Shown here: positions 8,103-17,065 of the stretch, piece by piece
Layout of the letters: each line of letters starts with the position of its first letter
Position numbering within the stretch: position 1 is the first letter of the stretch
Assembly (NCBI RefSeq): GCF_041821025.1
Contig: NZ_JBGUAY010000006.1
Coordinates: forward strand, 62,001-126,000
Direction of reading: 5' to 3'
Length of the DNA: 64,000 nt
Origin: Egicoccus sp. AB-alg6-2
Lineage (GTDB): Bacteria; Actinomycetota; Nitriliruptoria; Nitriliruptorales; Nitriliruptoraceae
Program-made: the position numbers and the translations under genes
The notes under the pieces: generated by a model
Databases searched by the model: none
What the model saw: only the letters and a program-made list of their open reading frames with translations
What the model was told of the DNA's origin: nothing

Positions 8103-9706
8103 CCGAGGTGGGTCAGGCCACGGCCCGCGCGACCCCCCGGTCGGCACGGCGGTGGTCGTTGACCCCGGTGGGGCTCGTGACGCTGGCGGGCGTGGTGTTC
8201 GCGGCGCTCACGGTCGTGTTCGTGGGGTTGGATCGCGAGCTGCGCTGGGACGAGGTCACCTACCTCGCCCAGGTCACGCCGGGCCAGCCCGACGTGTGGT
8301 TCGGCCCGCAGCGCGCCCGCGGCATGACGATCGTGGTGCTGCCGGTTGCGTTGCTCGGGGCACCGCTGACGCTGCTGCGCATCTGGATGGTGCTGGTGTC
8401 GTCGGTCGCGCTGGTGGTCGCCTTCCGGCCGTGGGCGAAGGTGGCGGGCTGGACCGGCGGTGCCGCCGCGCTGGTGGCCGCAGCCGGCTGGGTGCCCCAG
8501 TACTTCGCGGTCGAGCTCTATCCCAACTTGCTGGCCGGCTTCGCCGCCGCCGCCGCCGCCGGACACCTCGTCCTGTGGTGCCGCGACCGCGCGACCCGTG
8601 ACCTGGTCCTGACCGCGCTCGGTGTTGCGGTGGTGGCGTGGCTGCGCCCGTCGGAGAGCGTGTGGCTGGCGACGGGGCTGACGCCCGTGGTCGTCGCGCT
8701 CGCGCGCCGGGACGCCTGGCGCGGGATCCTCGCCCTGGCTGCTGGCGGCTTCGTCGGTTGGTTGCCCTGGCTGGTCGAGGCGATCCTGCGCTTCGGAGGC
8801 CCCTTCGCGCGATTGGGCGCCGCCGCCGGCGAGTCGGCGTCGGGGGCGGACCGCAACAGCCTGATCCAGTACCTCAACCTCGTCGAGGGACCGGTCCGCC
8901 AGGTCAGCGCCGATCCCGTGCTGACCTACCGGGCGCTCGCCCTGCTGGTGGGGCTGGCCCTGCTCGCGCTGCTCGGGATGGCGCAGCGCGTGGACGCGCC
9001 GCGACGTCGGGCGGCGGTGGCGGCGACGGTCACCGCGGTGGCCATGGCGGCGCCCTACCTCGTCCTCAACGCCGGCATCAACCTGCGCTACATCCTGCCC
9101 GCCCTGTTGCTGGCGGCCGTACCCGTCGGGGCGGGCGTCGTCACGCTGACCGGCGCCCTGCGGCGGTCGGGATCGGTGGCGGGGCTCGCCGTCGCCGTCG
9201 TGGTCGCGTTGGTCGTCGTCGGCTGGCAGGGCGTGCTGGCGCGCAACAACAGCGAGGAGATCGCCCCGCTGCAGGCGCGCGCCAGGGGCCTGGGCGAGTA
9301 CCTCGCCGCAGAAGCCGGCGGTGACCCGTGCGCATTCCTCTCCGAGACCCAGTGGCCCGAGATCCAGTGGCACTCGGGCTGCCTCGGCGAGGTCATCCAC
9401 CTCGACGCACCACTGCTGCAGTGCCACGACGCCCGGCGCGACCTGGCCGCACTCGCCGAGGACGGCTACCGCGTCTTCGCGATCTCCCGCGGACGTCCAC
9501 CCGCCGGACCGGGACTGACCGGCTGGGACGTGCAGCCCGTCGAGGGCGTCGAGGGTGGCGGCTGGGGCCTGTACGAACGCCCCGAGGACTTCGGTCCCGA
9601 CGACCCGCCCACGATCCCCGATCCGGCCGACAGCCCGACGCCCTGCCCACCGAGCCGCGCTCCCGACGCCGGCGACGCCAGCCTCGAGCTCCGCTGGAAC
9701 CGCTGA
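8099..9706 (+). CDS. GT-C family membrane glycosyltransferase (ArnT/PMT-like)
   Basis: A 535-residue polytopic membrane protein translated from a GTG that overlaps the epimerase stop (GTGA), so it is coupled to it. After a short basic leader and a first membrane helix comes LRWDEVTYLAQ, the Asp-Glu motif in the first extracytoplasmic loop of GT-C transferases that use polyprenyl-phosphate sugars. About nine to ten more hydrophobic segments follow up to residue 375. The rest is a soluble, Cys-containing outer domain. It probably glycosylates a lipid-linked glycan or protein on the outer face of the membrane. The donor is not predictable. Confidence 0.75.
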   Translation: MTEVGQATARATPRSARRWSLTPVGLVTLAGVVFAALTVVFVGLDRELRWDEVTYLAQVTPGQPDVWFGPQRARGMTIVVLPVALLGAPLTLLRIWMVLVSSVALVVAFRPWAKVAGWTGGAAALVAAAGWVPQYFAVELYPNLLAGFAAAAAAGHLVLWCRDRATRDLVLTALGVAVVAWLRPSESVWLATGLTPVVVALARRDAWRGILALAAGGFVGWLPWLVEAILRFGGPFARLGAAAGESASGADRNSLIQYLNLVEGPVRQVSADPVLTYRALALLVGLALLALLGMAQRVDAPRRRAAVAATVTAVAMAAPYLVLNAGINLRYILPALLLAAVPVGAGVVTLTGALRRSGSVAGLAVAVVVALVVVGWQGVLARNNSEEIAPLQARARGLGEYLAAEAGGDPCAFLSETQWPEIQWHSGCLGEVIHLDAPLLQCHDARRDLAALAEDGYRVFAISRGRPPAGPGLTGWDVQPVEGVEGGGWGLYERPEDFGPDDPPTIPDPADSPTPCPPSRAPDAGDASLELRWNR

Positions 9707-9719
9707 CCGCCTGCGTCGT

Positions 9720-9806
9720 CATGTCACGCAAGCTCATCCATGTCGCGCCGATCCCGCACCGGTGCGGCGCTGCCGCGACATCGAGGTGGAGCCGCGACAT
9801 GATCGG
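9720..9806. repeat. 87-bp structured repeat, copy A
   Basis: This element is about 93% identical over 87 bp to the one at 10,808. It contains the perfect 14-bp palindrome CCGCACCGGTGCGG, flanked by ATGTCGCG on the left and CGCGACAT on the right. A further outer pair of the same octamer is partly conserved. It can therefore fold as a long nested hairpin. It starts 14 bp after the stop of the GT-C gene. Confidence 0.9.
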
Positions 9807-9882
9807 CGGGGCGGGCACGCGGACCACAGGGTGGGCGAGCGCCGTGGGTGTCGCCAGGCGGGGTGATGGCAGCATCCGCCGC

Positions 9883-10806
9883 ATGCCGAGTGTCGACGAT
9901 CGTGCCCTGGACATCGCCCGGTCGCAGCGTGGGCTGGCGACGCGCCGGCAACTGCTCGACGCGGGGGTGTCGCCAGCGACCATCACCCGTCGCCTGCAGA
10001 ACGCGCGGTGGTCGGAGCCGGTGGCCGGCGTGGTGGACGTCGGGACGCACGAACCGACGTGGCACGGACGGCTGCAGCAGGTCCTGCTCGCCACCGGCCC
10101 CGCATCGTGGGTCTCGCACCGCTGCGCCGCCTATCTGCACCGCTTCCTCGACGTGGACGAGCCGGGCCACCTCGACATCCTGGTACGCCGTGGACGTCAC
10201 ACCGCCGTCGGAGCGCTTCGGTTGCACACCACGCTCGGGCTGGCCGACGACGAGACGACGGCGGTGTCCGGGCTGCGGTGCACCACCCGAGCCCGGACAC
10301 TCCTCGACCTCGCTGCCACGACCGCCACCGACGAGCTCGAACGGCAGGTGCTGGAGCTCGCCCGGCGCGACCGCACCGCGTTCCGCCAGCTCGGCGGACT
10401 GCTCGCCCGCTATCCGACGATGCCCGGCCGACGTCGACTGCTGACGGTCCTGGCCCGGCAACCCGAGGCGATCGAGAAGCTCGGCTCCGCCTTGGAGGTG
10501 ATCGGTCTGCCGGCGCTCCTGCGCCACGGCGCTCCTGCTCCCACGTTGCAGTACCAGGTACGTGACCGTGGTGGAGCGGCGGTCAAGCGGGTCGACGCCG
10601 CGTGGCCCGACTTGTGGACGATCCTCGAGTTCGACGGCGCGGCCTACCACGACACGTCGGCCGCCCGACGCCACGACGCCGAGGTCCGGGACCGCATGCG
10701 GGCGTTGGGCTGGACCGTCGAGGTGTTGCGCTTCGCCGACCTCGACGGTCCCCGTCCCGCCCAGATCGCGGCCCGCCTGCGAGAACGCGCCGCCACCACC
10801 GCGTGA
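9883..10806 (+). CDS. AbiEi-like / DUF559 domain protein
   Basis: A 307-residue protein. Residues 5-60 form a small winged-helix region (IARSQRGLATRRQLLDAGVS, TITRRLQNARWSEPVAGVV) like the N-terminal antitoxin domain of AbiEi-family proteins. Residues of about 215-305 match the DUF559 (Vsr/PD-(D/E)XK-like) pattern: ILEFDGAAYHDTSAARRHD, then RDRMRALGWTVEVLRFADL. Such fusions are common and mostly uncharacterised in actinobacteria; a role in DNA binding or nuclease-linked defence is an inference. No toxin partner is adjacent. The gene is flanked on both sides by the 87-bp repeats, and its stop is only 1 base from copy B. This suggests the gene and repeat arrived together between two glycosyltransferase operons. 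Confidence 0.75.
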   Translation: MPSVDDRALDIARSQRGLATRRQLLDAGVSPATITRRLQNARWSEPVAGVVDVGTHEPTWHGRLQQVLLATGPASWVSHRCAAYLHRFLDVDEPGHLDILVRRGRHTAVGALRLHTTLGLADDETTAVSGLRCTTRARTLLDLAATTATDELERQVLELARRDRTAFRQLGGLLARYPTMPGRRRLLTVLARQPEAIEKLGSALEVIGLPALLRHGAPAPTLQYQVRDRGGAAVKRVDAAWPDLWTILEFDGAAYHDTSAARRHDAEVRDRMRALGWTVEVLRFADLDGPRPAQIAARLRERAATTA

Positions 10807-10807
10807 T

Positions 10808-10894
10808 CATGTCGCGGGAGCTCGTCCATGTCGCGCCGATCCCGCACCGGTGCGGGGCTGCCGCGACATCGAGGTGGAGCCGCGACACGATCGG
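10808..10894. repeat. 87-bp structured repeat, copy B
   Basis: This second copy exactly fills the gap between the stop of the plus-strand DUF559 gene (10,806) and the stop of the minus-strand glycosyltransferase (10,895). It keeps the central palindrome and all four ATGTCGCG/CGCGACAT arms, with the last slightly changed. Placed between convergent genes it could also act as a two-way terminator. Confidence 0.9.
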
Positions 10895-12523
10895 TCAGGT
10901 GACGCCGAGGCGGCGGGCGGCCTGCTTGGCCAGCGACTTCGCGGGGGCGGGGAGGCGCTTGGCGGCGTCGCGGACCGGATCGGGCAGCGAGGACACGGCG
11001 GTCGGTCGCTTCGGCAGGTCGGCGAGCAGGTCCACCCACCGGGCGGCGACCAGCGGAAGGTCGTAGCGCTCGACGACGAACCGGCGGGCCGCGTCGCCCG
11101 TCGCGGACAGCGGACCGGCCCGCACGGCGGTGAGCACCCGTTCGACGGCGGCGTCGGTGTCCGCGACGACGTGCTCGGCGGGGAAGATCTCGCGGACGCC
11201 TTCGCGGTCCCACAGCAGCGGGATGCTGCGGGCCGCCATGCCCTCGGCGGGCGCGAGGTGGAACGACTCGAAGTCCGAGGGGGACAGCACCCAGCCCACC
11301 CGGCGGAACCAGCCGGGGACGTCCGCGACCGGGCCGACGAACCGGACGGCGTGCCGCAACCGCGGGGAGCGTTGGACGCGGTCGAACAGGCGCTCGTAGT
11401 ACACCTGCTCGTCGTGGCGCTGGCGGACCCACTCGCTGTCCCACGGCATCGCGCCCGCGACCTCGAGCCGGAACCGCTCGTCCACGGCCCGTAGGCGTTC
11501 GACGAGGTCGATGGCCCGGTCGAGGCGCTTGCGCTCGGGGAGGAATCCCAGCATCCCCAGCACGAACGCCGAGCCCTCCAGTTTCGGTCGGTCGAAGGCG
11601 TCGGTGTCGACCGCGTTGGGCACGACGTGCAGCCGATCGCGCCAACCCAGCTCGGCCGCCGCCCGGTCGCGGGTGAACCCGGACACGAACACGGTGGCGT
11701 CGACCGCCTGCTGACGGATGCGGGCCGGGAACGGCGTGGACAGCTCCTGCAGGTGCAGGTGCACGACCAGGCGCTGGTTCGCCCGGCGGTTGGCCGCGTA
11801 CCAGACCGCGTTGCCCAGGGCCCACTCGCACACGACCGTGTCAGCCCAGTCGAGGTGGCGCTTGGAGCGTCGCTCGTCGTGTCGGACGTGGCTGCGCCAG
11901 GGGTCGATGCGCACCTGCGCCCCGGCGCGTTCGAACGCCGGAACCAGCGCGCGGAAGAACTTGAGGTCGTGCCCCGCGAGGGCGATCTTGCGTCCACGCA
12001 GCCGCGGGCTCCCGTTGGGCACGGGCGCAGCACAGCGCCGCTGCAGGGCCGCGGATCCCAGCACCTGTGTGCGCCACGAGGCGGCGTGCCAGCGACCGAC
12101 GACGGTCGCGCGCTCGGTCTCGTCGCGGCACACGATCACGTCGACGGCATCGGTCAGACGCTCCCACAACTCGTCGTCGGCCTCCAGCAGGCCGGGGTCG
12201 GGCGCGACCCATCGCTGGGCGGCCGGCCGACGCGCCACCAGCTGCCGCACGCCGTCCACGCCACGCACCAGAATGGCGTCCGCCGCGCTGGCCACACCGG
12301 CCGTGACCGTCAGCAGCCGCTCGGCCGGTGCCGGCGAGGTGCCGCCGTCCGAGGTGACCTCGATGCCCGCACCGGTGGCCGTCGCCAGCAGTGACCGCAT
12401 TCGACCGCTGCGCGCGACGACCCGGACCGCGGCGCCGGCGTTCCGTAGCGCGTCGGCGGTCACCCGCGTCCAGTCGACCGCCGCGTCGACGTCGGCGGTG
12501 GTGTCCAGCAGGTGGACCTTCAT
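10895..12523 (-). CDS. GT4-like glycosyltransferase
   Basis: A 542-residue GT-B protein. The start is the ATG at 12,523, overlapping the upstream stop by 4 bp and preceding MKVHLLDTTADVDAAVDW; the longer frame is not supported. Residues 165-480 show LAGHDLKFFRALVPAFERAG, then DWADTVVCEWALGNAVWYAA, HVVPNAVDTDAFDRP, LGMLGFLPERKRLDRAIDLV and the donor-binding block FESFHLAPAEGMAARSIPLL. The same sequence of motifs recurs in the second half of the protein at 19,465-21,684, so the two are paralogues. The first 150 residues are a separate Rossmann-like region without clear family marks. It probably builds a repeat unit of the surface glycan. Confidence 0.8.
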   Translation of the reverse strand: MKVHLLDTTADVDAAVDWTRVTADALRNAGAAVRVVARSGRMRSLLATATGAGIEVTSDGGTSPAPAERLLTVTAGVASAADAILVRGVDGVRQLVARRPAAQRWVAPDPGLLEADDELWERLTDAVDVIVCRDETERATVVGRWHAASWRTQVLGSAALQRRCAAPVPNGSPRLRGRKIALAGHDLKFFRALVPAFERAGAQVRIDPWRSHVRHDERRSKRHLDWADTVVCEWALGNAVWYAANRRANQRLVVHLHLQELSTPFPARIRQQAVDATVFVSGFTRDRAAAELGWRDRLHVVPNAVDTDAFDRPKLEGSAFVLGMLGFLPERKRLDRAIDLVERLRAVDERFRLEVAGAMPWDSEWVRQRHDEQVYYERLFDRVQRSPRLRHAVRFVGPVADVPGWFRRVGWVLSPSDFESFHLAPAEGMAARSIPLLWDREGVREIFPAEHVVADTDAAVERVLTAVRAGPLSATGDAARRFVVERYDLPLVAARWVDLLADLPKRPTAVSSLPDPVRDAAKRLPAPAKSLAKQAARRLGVT

Positions 12524-14982
12524 GCGCCAGCCGACCCGGCACGACCGGCGGTTTCCACGGCGTAGAACAGCGAGCCGCTGGTCCGGGCCTCGTCGAGGAT
12601 GCGCGCGAGCACGGTCGGGTCCGACGACCAGCCCAGGCGCGCCACCAACTCGCGGCGAACGAGGGCCGGTCCGGCGCGCAGGGCGTCGACATAGCGGTGG
12701 GTGGGACCGTCGTCGGCGTCGGTTCCGATCGCATCGGCCCGCGTGTAGCGCCGCGCGGTCGCGAGTCGTGCCACCTCGTCGCGGCCGGGAGCGCCCTCGC
12801 CGACCAGCACCCATGCGGTCGGTGCGAGGTCGGCCAGTTCGCGGTAGCGGGCCACCTCGTCGTCGCTGCCCAGGGTCAACCGACGCACCTCGACGGACCC
12901 GTCGGCGGCCGCACCGCGACCGCCGGCCGGACCCCCGCCGCCTGCTGCACCCCCGCGACCGCCGGCCGCGCCGGACCCATCCGTCGCGTCCCCGGCGGTG
13001 AGGACGACCTCGAGGTCGGCGTCACCGGCGGGGTCGCTGGCGGGGCGCAGCGCCGTGATGGCGGCGTCGCGGTCGGCGGCGACGTCGTAGCCGCACCAGC
13101 GGGCGACCTGCGCCAGCCGGTCGGCGTAGGTGTGCTGCGACATCACCAGTTGCAGTCCGGCGAGGCTGCGTTCGCGCCACCAGTCCTCGTCCTCCACCAG
13201 GCGCCGGATGGCGTCGCGGGCCGCCTCCTCGGTGTCGACGACGTCGACCACGTCACCGAGCATCTGCTCGAGCCCGAGGCTCGGGGTCGACACGACCGGC
13301 GTCCCACAGGCCAGCAGTTCGAACACGCGCCGCGAAAACATCGTCGGCGACGAGACGACCGAATTGGTGTTGAGAAACACCTTGTGGCGGCCGTACAGGC
13401 GCACCATCTCGGCATACGGCACCCCGCCGACGATGTGGGACGCGAACCGGTCCGGGAAGCCGGTCGAGGGGTCGCCGTCGCCGTGGGTGCGGTCGTAGAT
13501 CATCAGCTCGAAGGGGCGCGCGGCGTCGAGGAGCTGCTCGAGCGAACGCTTCCGTTCCTCGTGGCGGCTCTTGTAGTAGGTGCCGGCGAAGACCGGCCGT
13601 GGGTCGCGCGGACCCATGTTGCCGGTCGGGTTGTGCAGGACCGGCTGCGCCGCGAACGGCAATGCCTCGATGACGTCGGCGGTCTGCAGGTGCAGCTTGG
13701 CGTACTCGGGGACGCAGTCGGCGTCGGTGGTGAGCACGACGTCGAACAGCGTCGACGCGCGACGGAACCGGTTGAAGTGGATCGGGTCTTCCTTGTTCCA
13801 GAAGACCGTCGGGATGCCGCGCTGCCGGCACCAGGCCGTCAACGCCGACAGTTCGGGATGCCCGACCGACAGCACGTCGTCGTACTGGCCGACGCGGTAC
13901 TGCCAGCTGCCGTCGTTGCCCTGCCACGCCGACTCGACGAACAGCAGGTTCGGGGGTCGCTGCTCGAGCGTGTCGCGCCAGCCTTCGGGGGTGAAGGTGA
14001 GCAGTTCCACCTCGGGTTCGAAGCAGGCGCGGGTGAAGGTGTCCATGATCCCGGCGACCCGCAGGTCGGCGACCGCGGCCGGTTCGACCGGGTCGAGCGC
14101 GCGTGGCCGCATGCCCGTGACGACCGGGAGGCCCTCGGGCACCTTCAGCGGCACCTTCTTGCGCGTCGGTCGCGGCAGCGCGGACGGCACCGGCGGTCCC
14201 GTCACGATCTGCCACACCTTCAGCGGGAGCAGCAGCAGCGCCTTCCGGCTGCGGCGTGCCTCGCCGAGCGCCGTGCCCAGCCGGTTCCAGCGGCGCACCC
14301 GCATCGAGGCCAGCTTCCACCGCGCGTCGTCGCGCTGGAACGCGACTTCGCACAGCTGCTGCTCGGCGGCTTCGACGGTCTCGCGCAGCGTCTGCTCGAG
14401 CCGGCGCCGCTCCTTGGCGTGGACGCTGCGCCCACGCACCGCCGCCTGCAGCCCGTCGAGGCGTTCGTTGAGCCCGCGCAGTTCCTCGCTGCGCCGGTGC
14501 GCGAGTTCGGCGGTCTCACGCCAGGCGGCCTCGGCGGCGGCGTGCACCCCCGCCTGCAGCCGTGCCACCTCGACGGCGTCGGCCGCTCCGGGGACGGCTG
14601 TCAGCAGCAGGTCGCCGTCGTCGAGGTGCAGCGTCCTCGGAGCCAGGTGCTGCGCCACGGCCGGGACCAGCGTGCCGGGGGTGGACACGGGTCGAGGCTC
14701 GCGGTCGCCGGCGCCAGCGACGCGGTGGGCGACCAGCAACCGGCCGTCGTCGGCCAGGACGCGGGCGATCCGGCCGAGCAGCGCCCCGGCGTCGTCGGGG
14801 TCGAGGTGGTCGAGCACGTCGGCGAGCACCACCACCGACGCCGTGCCCTCGCCGAGCCCGGCGAGCCGGTCCGCAGCGGTGGCGGGGTCGTCGAGGAGGA
14901 CGGTGCCCGGCCCTCCGTCATGTTCGGCCAGCCAGGCGTGGCGGGCGGCGTGCGCGGGCTGCGGTGCCTCGACCTCGGTCAC
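12520..14982 (-). CDS. Multidomain glycosyltransferase (methyltransferase-like, coiled coil, CgeB-like)
   Basis: An 820-residue protein starting at a GTG. Residues 1-135 resemble the back half of a class I methyltransferase (SVVVLADVLDHLDPDDAGAL, LADDGRLLVAHRVAGAG), but the usual SAM-binding Gly-rich loop is missing, so this part may be inactive. Residues 140-240 are Ala/Arg/Glu-rich and look like a coiled coil. Residues 290-620 match CgeB/DUF3880-type transferases: LLFVESAWQGNDGSWQYRVG, PTVFWNKEDPIHFNRF, VFAGTYYKSRHEERKRSLEQ, then SPTMFSRRVFELLACGTPVV. A Gly/Ala-rich linker and a short tail end the protein. It overlaps the downstream GT4 gene. It probably acts as a polymerising or chain-initiating transferase at the membrane-bound export complex. 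Confidence 0.75.
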   Translation of the reverse strand: MTEVEAPQPAHAARHAWLAEHDGGPGTVLLDDPATAADRLAGLGEGTASVVVLADVLDHLDPDDAGALLGRIARVLADDGRLLVAHRVAGAGDREPRPVSTPGTLVPAVAQHLAPRTLHLDDGDLLLTAVPGAADAVEVARLQAGVHAAAEAAWRETAELAHRRSEELRGLNERLDGLQAAVRGRSVHAKERRRLEQTLRETVEAAEQQLCEVAFQRDDARWKLASMRVRRWNRLGTALGEARRSRKALLLLPLKVWQIVTGPPVPSALPRPTRKKVPLKVPEGLPVVTGMRPRALDPVEPAAVADLRVAGIMDTFTRACFEPEVELLTFTPEGWRDTLEQRPPNLLFVESAWQGNDGSWQYRVGQYDDVLSVGHPELSALTAWCRQRGIPTVFWNKEDPIHFNRFRRASTLFDVVLTTDADCVPEYAKLHLQTADVIEALPFAAQPVLHNPTGNMGPRDPRPVFAGTYYKSRHEERKRSLEQLLDAARPFELMIYDRTHGDGDPSTGFPDRFASHIVGGVPYAEMVRLYGRHKVFLNTNSVVSSPTMFSRRVFELLACGTPVVSTPSLGLEQMLGDVVDVVDTEEAARDAIRRLVEDEDWWRERSLAGLQLVMSQHTYADRLAQVARWCGYDVAADRDAAITALRPASDPAGDADLEVVLTAGDATDGSGAAGGRGGAAGGGGPAGGRGAAADGSVEVRRLTLGSDDEVARYRELADLAPTAWVLVGEGAPGRDEVARLATARRYTRADAIGTDADDGPTHRYVDALRAGPALVRRELVARLGWSSDPTVLARILDEARTSGSLFYAVETAGRAGSAGA

Positions 14983-15064
14983 GGCTCCCCCTGCTGCTCG
15001 TCGGACGGTGCGCCGACCACGACGCCGGAGGGCGCGGGACGGCGCTCGGAACCTAGCCGCGCAC

Positions 15065-15165
15065 GCGCCGGCGGCCCGTGGCCCGTCGGCGACCCGCGGC
15101 CCCGGGGAGCCCCGCGGCCCCTCGGCGACCCGTGGCCCGCCGGCGACCCCCGACCCCTCGACGGT
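15065..15165. repeat. 18-bp tandem repeat array
   Basis: About five imperfect units of 18 bp (consensus GCCCSTCGGCGACCCGYG) lie between the ABC ATPase stop and the start of the multidomain transferase. Units begin at 15,081, 15,099, 15,117 and 15,135, with weaker ones on either side. No gene crosses the array on the coding strand. Confidence 0.75.
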
Positions 15166-15171
15166 CGGCGG

Positions 15172-15978
15172 TCATTGCTCGGCGGCGCGGCGCCGGCGGT
15201 CGGCGACGTCGCTGCGGTACTCGTCGATGACCTCCTGTGGGTCACCGTCGGCGCGCAACTGTCCGTCGTGCAGCCACAGCACCCGGGTGCAGGTGTCCAG
15301 GATCGTGTCCAGCGCGTGGCTGACGAGGAACACGGTGCCGGCGTTCTCGCGCAGTTCGTTGATCCGGGCGCGGCTCTTGTCGCGGAACTCCTCGTCGCCC
15401 ACGGCCAGCGCCTCGTCGATGACGAGGATGTCGGGGATGACGGTGGTCGCGATGGAGAACAACAGCCGGGCGCGCATACCGGAGGAGTAGGCCCGCAGCG
15501 GCAGGTCGCCGAACTCCTCGACGCCGGCGAACTCGAGCACCCGCGGGAGCGCCTCGTCGACCTCCTTGCCCTTCATGCCGAGTGCGAGGCAACCGAGCTC
15601 GACGTTGCGGCGACCCGAGAGGTTGGGCTGCAGCGCGGTGCCGACGCCCAGCAGCGTCGGCTGGCTGCGGGCGTACACCTCGCCGGCGTCGACGGGCAGC
15701 AGGCCCGAGAGCGCCTGCAGCAGCGTCGACTTGCCCGACCCGTTGCGGCCGACGATGCCGATGGTCTCGCCGCGGCGGGCGACGAGGTCGACGCCGCGCA
15801 CGGCCTTGATCTCGCGGTACTGGCGCTTCTTGCCGCGGGCGAGGTCCTGCAGCCGCAGGGCGCGGTCCTCGTAGATGCGGTAGGTCACGTGGACGTCGTC
15901 GAGCCAGACGTTGACGTCCTCGTCGCCGAGGACCTGGTCGGGGGCGCGCCGGTCGGCGGCGGTGTCCTGCTCAGCCAC
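15172..15978 (-). CDS. ABC transporter ATPase for surface polysaccharide export (Wzt/TagH-like)
   Basis: A 268-residue nucleotide-binding subunit. Walker A is GRNGSGKSTLLQALSG, the signature is LRAYSSGMRARLLFS and Walker B is ILVIDEALAVGDEEF, followed by the switch VSHALDTI. The segment VHVTYRIYEDRALRLQDLAR before Walker A is typical of the polysaccharide/teichoic-acid export branch rather than drug or nutrient transporters. The protein lacks the long C-terminal carbohydrate-binding domain of the larger Wzt forms. The GTG start at 15,978 lies inside the end of the permease gene (8-bp overlap), so the pair is co-translated and forms one transporter in the membrane. Confidence 0.92.
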   Translation of the reverse strand: MAEQDTAADRRAPDQVLGDEDVNVWLDDVHVTYRIYEDRALRLQDLARGKKRQYREIKAVRGVDLVARRGETIGIVGRNGSGKSTLLQALSGLLPVDAGEVYARSQPTLLGVGTALQPNLSGRRNVELGCLALGMKGKEVDEALPRVLEFAGVEEFGDLPLRAYSSGMRARLLFSIATTVIPDILVIDEALAVGDEEFRDKSRARINELRENAGTVFLVSHALDTILDTCTRVLWLHDGQLRADGDPQEVIDEYRSDVADRRRRAAEQ

Positions 15979-16867
15979 GGCCGTACCGCTTCTCGGCGGC
16001 GGTGAAGAAGAAGAAGCCGCCGGCCAGCGCCAGCAGGGTCCACAGCACCGCCGACAGCCACAACAGGCGCAGGTCGAAGTGCGCGTGGGAGTGCATCAGG
16101 TACTCGCGGGCGAGCGAGATGAACACGTAGAACGGATTGAGCAGGAACACCGGCTCGAGCCACTGCCAGTTGGGACGGCCCTGCGTGAAGCGGCCGATGT
16201 CGTAGAGCACCCCGGAGAGGTAGAAGCCGAGCCGGAACACGAACGGCAGGACGTTTCGCATGTCCCGCACCGTGTCGGTCAGGCGCGCGGTGATCATGGC
16301 GCCGCCGAGGTTGAACAGCGTCGCCATCACGAACACGACCGGGAACGCGAGCATGCCCCAGAACAGGCCCTCGCCGGTCAGCAGCATCGTGGCGAGGATG
16401 ACCAGGAACGAGGGCCAGAAGCCGGCGGCCTCCTTGATCGCCACCGACAGCGGCAGGATCGCGCGCGGGAACTGCAGCGAGCGCAGCAGGCCGACGTTGT
16501 TGACGATCGAGCTGGCCCCGCCGCTGATGGTGCGCTGCATGTAGCCGTAGAACATCACGCCGACGGTGAGGAAGGCGATGTAGTTGGGCGGCCGGACGTC
16601 ACCGGCGAGGTCGGCGTCCTCGACCGCCGCGCCACCGACGTCGAAGATGATCCCGAAGATGAGGTAGTAGATCGCGATGAGCAGGATCGGGTTGATCAAC
16701 CGCCACAGGCTGCCGAGCACGGTGTCCATGTGCTCGCCACGCAGCTGCCCGGTGGCGAGGTTGACGGCGAACTGCCGTCGCGCCCACAGGCCACGCAGGT
16801 AGTCGCGCGCGCGGGGCTTGCCGCCGAGCGGGATCAGCCCCCGGGGCGGCGAGGAGAGTTGGGACAC
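15971..16867 (-). CDS. ABC transporter permease for polysaccharide export (Wzm/TagG-like)
   Basis: A 298-residue ABC2-type membrane protein with about six helices. The in-frame GTG at 16,867 is chosen because the sequence from there (PRARDYLRGLWARRQFAVN) shows the usual amphipathic lead before the first helix. The nearby upstream ATGs are out of frame. Family marks include LGSLWRLINPILLIAIYYLI, SIVNNVGLLRSLQFPRAILP and, in the last third, LLNPFYVFISLAREYLM. It would carry a lipid-linked glycan across the membrane, powered by the ATPase encoded next. Confidence 0.9.
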   Translation of the reverse strand: MSQLSSPPRGLIPLGGKPRARDYLRGLWARRQFAVNLATGQLRGEHMDTVLGSLWRLINPILLIAIYYLIFGIIFDVGGAAVEDADLAGDVRPPNYIAFLTVGVMFYGYMQRTISGGASSIVNNVGLLRSLQFPRAILPLSVAIKEAAGFWPSFLVILATMLLTGEGLFWGMLAFPVVFVMATLFNLGGAMITARLTDTVRDMRNVLPFVFRLGFYLSGVLYDIGRFTQGRPNWQWLEPVFLLNPFYVFISLAREYLMHSHAHFDLRLLWLSAVLWTLLALAGGFFFFTAAEKRYGRG

Positions 16868-17065
16868 GGGCGGGGCATCCGGACATGGGGAGGAGTCGGC
16901 GCGCCATCCTACTGCCGCCACCCGCCCGTATCGTGCCGGCGGGTCCCGGCGGCCTGTCCGTGCGCCGGTGCGTCGAGGTCCGTCGGAGGGCCCCGCTGCT
17001 ATCGTCGAGCGTCGTCGCCGCCGGCCTGGTGGCGGCGACGTTTTCGTCCGAGGAACGTCCACCTC
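16868..17065. promoter_or_regulatory. Divergent promoter region
   Basis: A 198-bp gap lies between the ABC exporter operon (minus) and the transferase operon (plus). Both must start here, so export and assembly genes could be co-controlled. I could not pick out a convincing promoter or operator. Confidence 0.4.

Noticed and set aside
12391-16005. A 1,204-codon plus-strand frame opposite the exporter and transferase genes
   Set aside because: It is Arg/Gly/Val-rich with no domain signal and lies antisense to well-supported genes; a shadow of the GC-rich third positions.
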